NCBI GenBank assembly: GCA_023014485.1
Contig: JAJOZX010012234.1
Location: 1 to 64,000, forward strand
Source: Bathynomus jamesi
Lineage: Eukaryota > Arthropoda > Malacostraca > Isopoda > Cirolanidae
DNA length: 64,000 nt
Direction of reading: 5' to 3'
A model generated the notes under the pieces. The model was not told the origin of the DNA. It saw nothing but the letters and a program-made list of their open reading frames with translations, and searched no databases. Below are positions 63,220 to 64,000 of this stretch, piece by piece (position 1 is the stretch's first letter; every line of letters begins with the position of its first letter). Made by a program: the position numbers and the translations under genes.

Positions 63220-64000
63220 AAACCATCCAGCAAATACAAAGTCATCTGACAAATATAGAAATCCGAAAGCCGGACAGAAGGCACGCAAAAAGCCACTTCA
63301 TACGTTATCGGGACAAACAGGTACCGACAAAGATAAAGAAAGGCAAATTCTTGGAGGACCACGAGACAACGAAACCGGCACTACTATTGGAAAACATATC
63401 AAATGTATGTGAAAATGATAGAGAAAAAATAAAAATAATCCTAGCCAACATTCAGGGCCTTAAATCAAATCATTCCCCGAACAAAGTTTTATACCTGAAA
63501 GGACTCGTGCGAGAAACCGGAGCGGACTTTGCATGCCTCACGGAAACCCATCTAAAGGACTGCCAGGCGAACTGTGAACACTGTGAGTTCTGTAGTGATA
63601 AAAAAGAAATACAAATTGACAACTATAACATCCTCCGAGCCGACAGAACAGTGACACGTAAAGGATGATGTGCTATTTACACACGCGAAAGGCATTTGGC
63701 AGAAATGACTATAAGTACCTCAAACAGCTACGTAGAATGTGTATCAGCAAAAGTTAAAAAATTAAATATGGTGCTAATTGTAATGCACAGACCCCCGAAC
63801 ACGCCAACTTCAAAATTCTCTGATTCCATTACGGAGGTAAGAAACTGGGTAAAAGATCTACACTCTCCAACCACAAATATTTTTCTCTGTGGTGATTTTA
63901 ATTTTCCATTCATGAAATATAAAAGGATAAGAACAAATATATGTGTACACCAGGACAAGGGGGGCACGCGGGAAGACTAGGAGCATGTAAAAATGCTACT
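63220..64000 (+). pseudogene. LINE endonuclease (APE-type) domain, one in-frame stop, runs off window
   Basis: A frame open from 63351, with TGA at 63666-63668, continues in the same frame from 63696. APE-endonuclease landmarks are IILANIQGLKSN (about 63437), FACLTETHL with the catalytic Glu (about 63527), YNILRADR (about 63620), AIYTRERH (about 63675), VMHRPPNTP (about 63782) and LCGDFNFP (about 63887). This is the N-terminal half of a jockey/CR1/L2-type LINE ORF2. The following reverse transcriptase lies beyond the window. It may be the 5' part of the same family whose 3' parts are at 13.5, 34.6 and 38.7 kb, but there is no overlap to prove it. Confidence 0.82.

Overview
The window reads as nuclear DNA of an invertebrate animal, most likely an arthropod, though phylum cannot be fixed from sequence alone. 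I see no recognisable host protein gene. It is an AT-rich block of mobile elements, most of them broken, separated by (TA)n, (GA)n and (CA)n microsatellites. The element mix is Penelope-like elements (PLEs) with GIY-YIG domains, mariner/Tc1, several hAT types, CACTA-like, a jockey/CR1-type LINE and a Maverick-like polymerase gene. This mix is typical of arthropod genomes and is also found in other invertebrates.

Layout. 1-5.6 kb: part of a Maverick/Polinton-like or adintovirus-like element, with a family-B DNA polymerase broken by one frameshift and one stop codon, then two or three compact unknown ORFs. 5.6-7.0 kb: three different tandem repeats. 7-9.3 kb: Tc1-type remnant and a fold-back element. 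9.4-11.2 kb: head-to-head PLE palindrome. 11.3-12.1 kb: fold-back repeat. 12.16-13.44 kb: deleted hAT. 13.5-15.6 kb: LINE. 16.4-16.6 kb: palindrome of PLE ends. 17.6-22.6 kb: a mariner inverted repeat split by a 4.3-kb CACTA-like element, which in turn carries a tandemly repeated gene segment, two stem-loops and a MITE. 22.7-28.6 kb: four mariner/Tc1 copies. 28.6-33.6 kb: three DNA transposons in a row. 33.7-43.0 kb: tRNA-like sequence, fold-back, two LINE copies, a ZMYM1-type hAT, and a mariner with a hAT inside it. 43.1-50.2 kb: two more PLE copies, the second with all reverse transcriptase motifs and long inverted repeats around it. 50.2-58.1 kb: tRNA-derived repeats, a second copy of the 12-kb hAT in reverse orientation, a fold-back, low-repeat DNA and a nested hAT MITE. 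58.4-61.9 kb: a DNA transposon of an unrecognised superfamily. 62-64 kb: a deleted mariner and the endonuclease part of a LINE.

The most unusual signal is inside the CACTA-like element. Two stem-loops at 19472-19515 and 20436-20495 have unrelated stem sequences, yet both are perfect stems closing an 11-nt loop that ends in TAGTATTAC. That is the nonanucleotide and the architecture of the rolling-circle origin of circovirus-, cyclovirus- and nanovirus-type CRESS-DNA replicons. Each stem-loop sits between copies of one transposon gene segment, which is what single-crossover integration of small circles carrying that segment would leave. No Rep gene is present, so any replicon would have depended on one supplied elsewhere.

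A second theme is palindrome formation. PLE, mariner and fold-back families all occur as head-to-head inverted dimers. Nearly every element is bordered by a (TA)n tract. Element boundaries come from terminal inverted repeats read by eye, and no database search was possible, so family names rest on recognised motifs.
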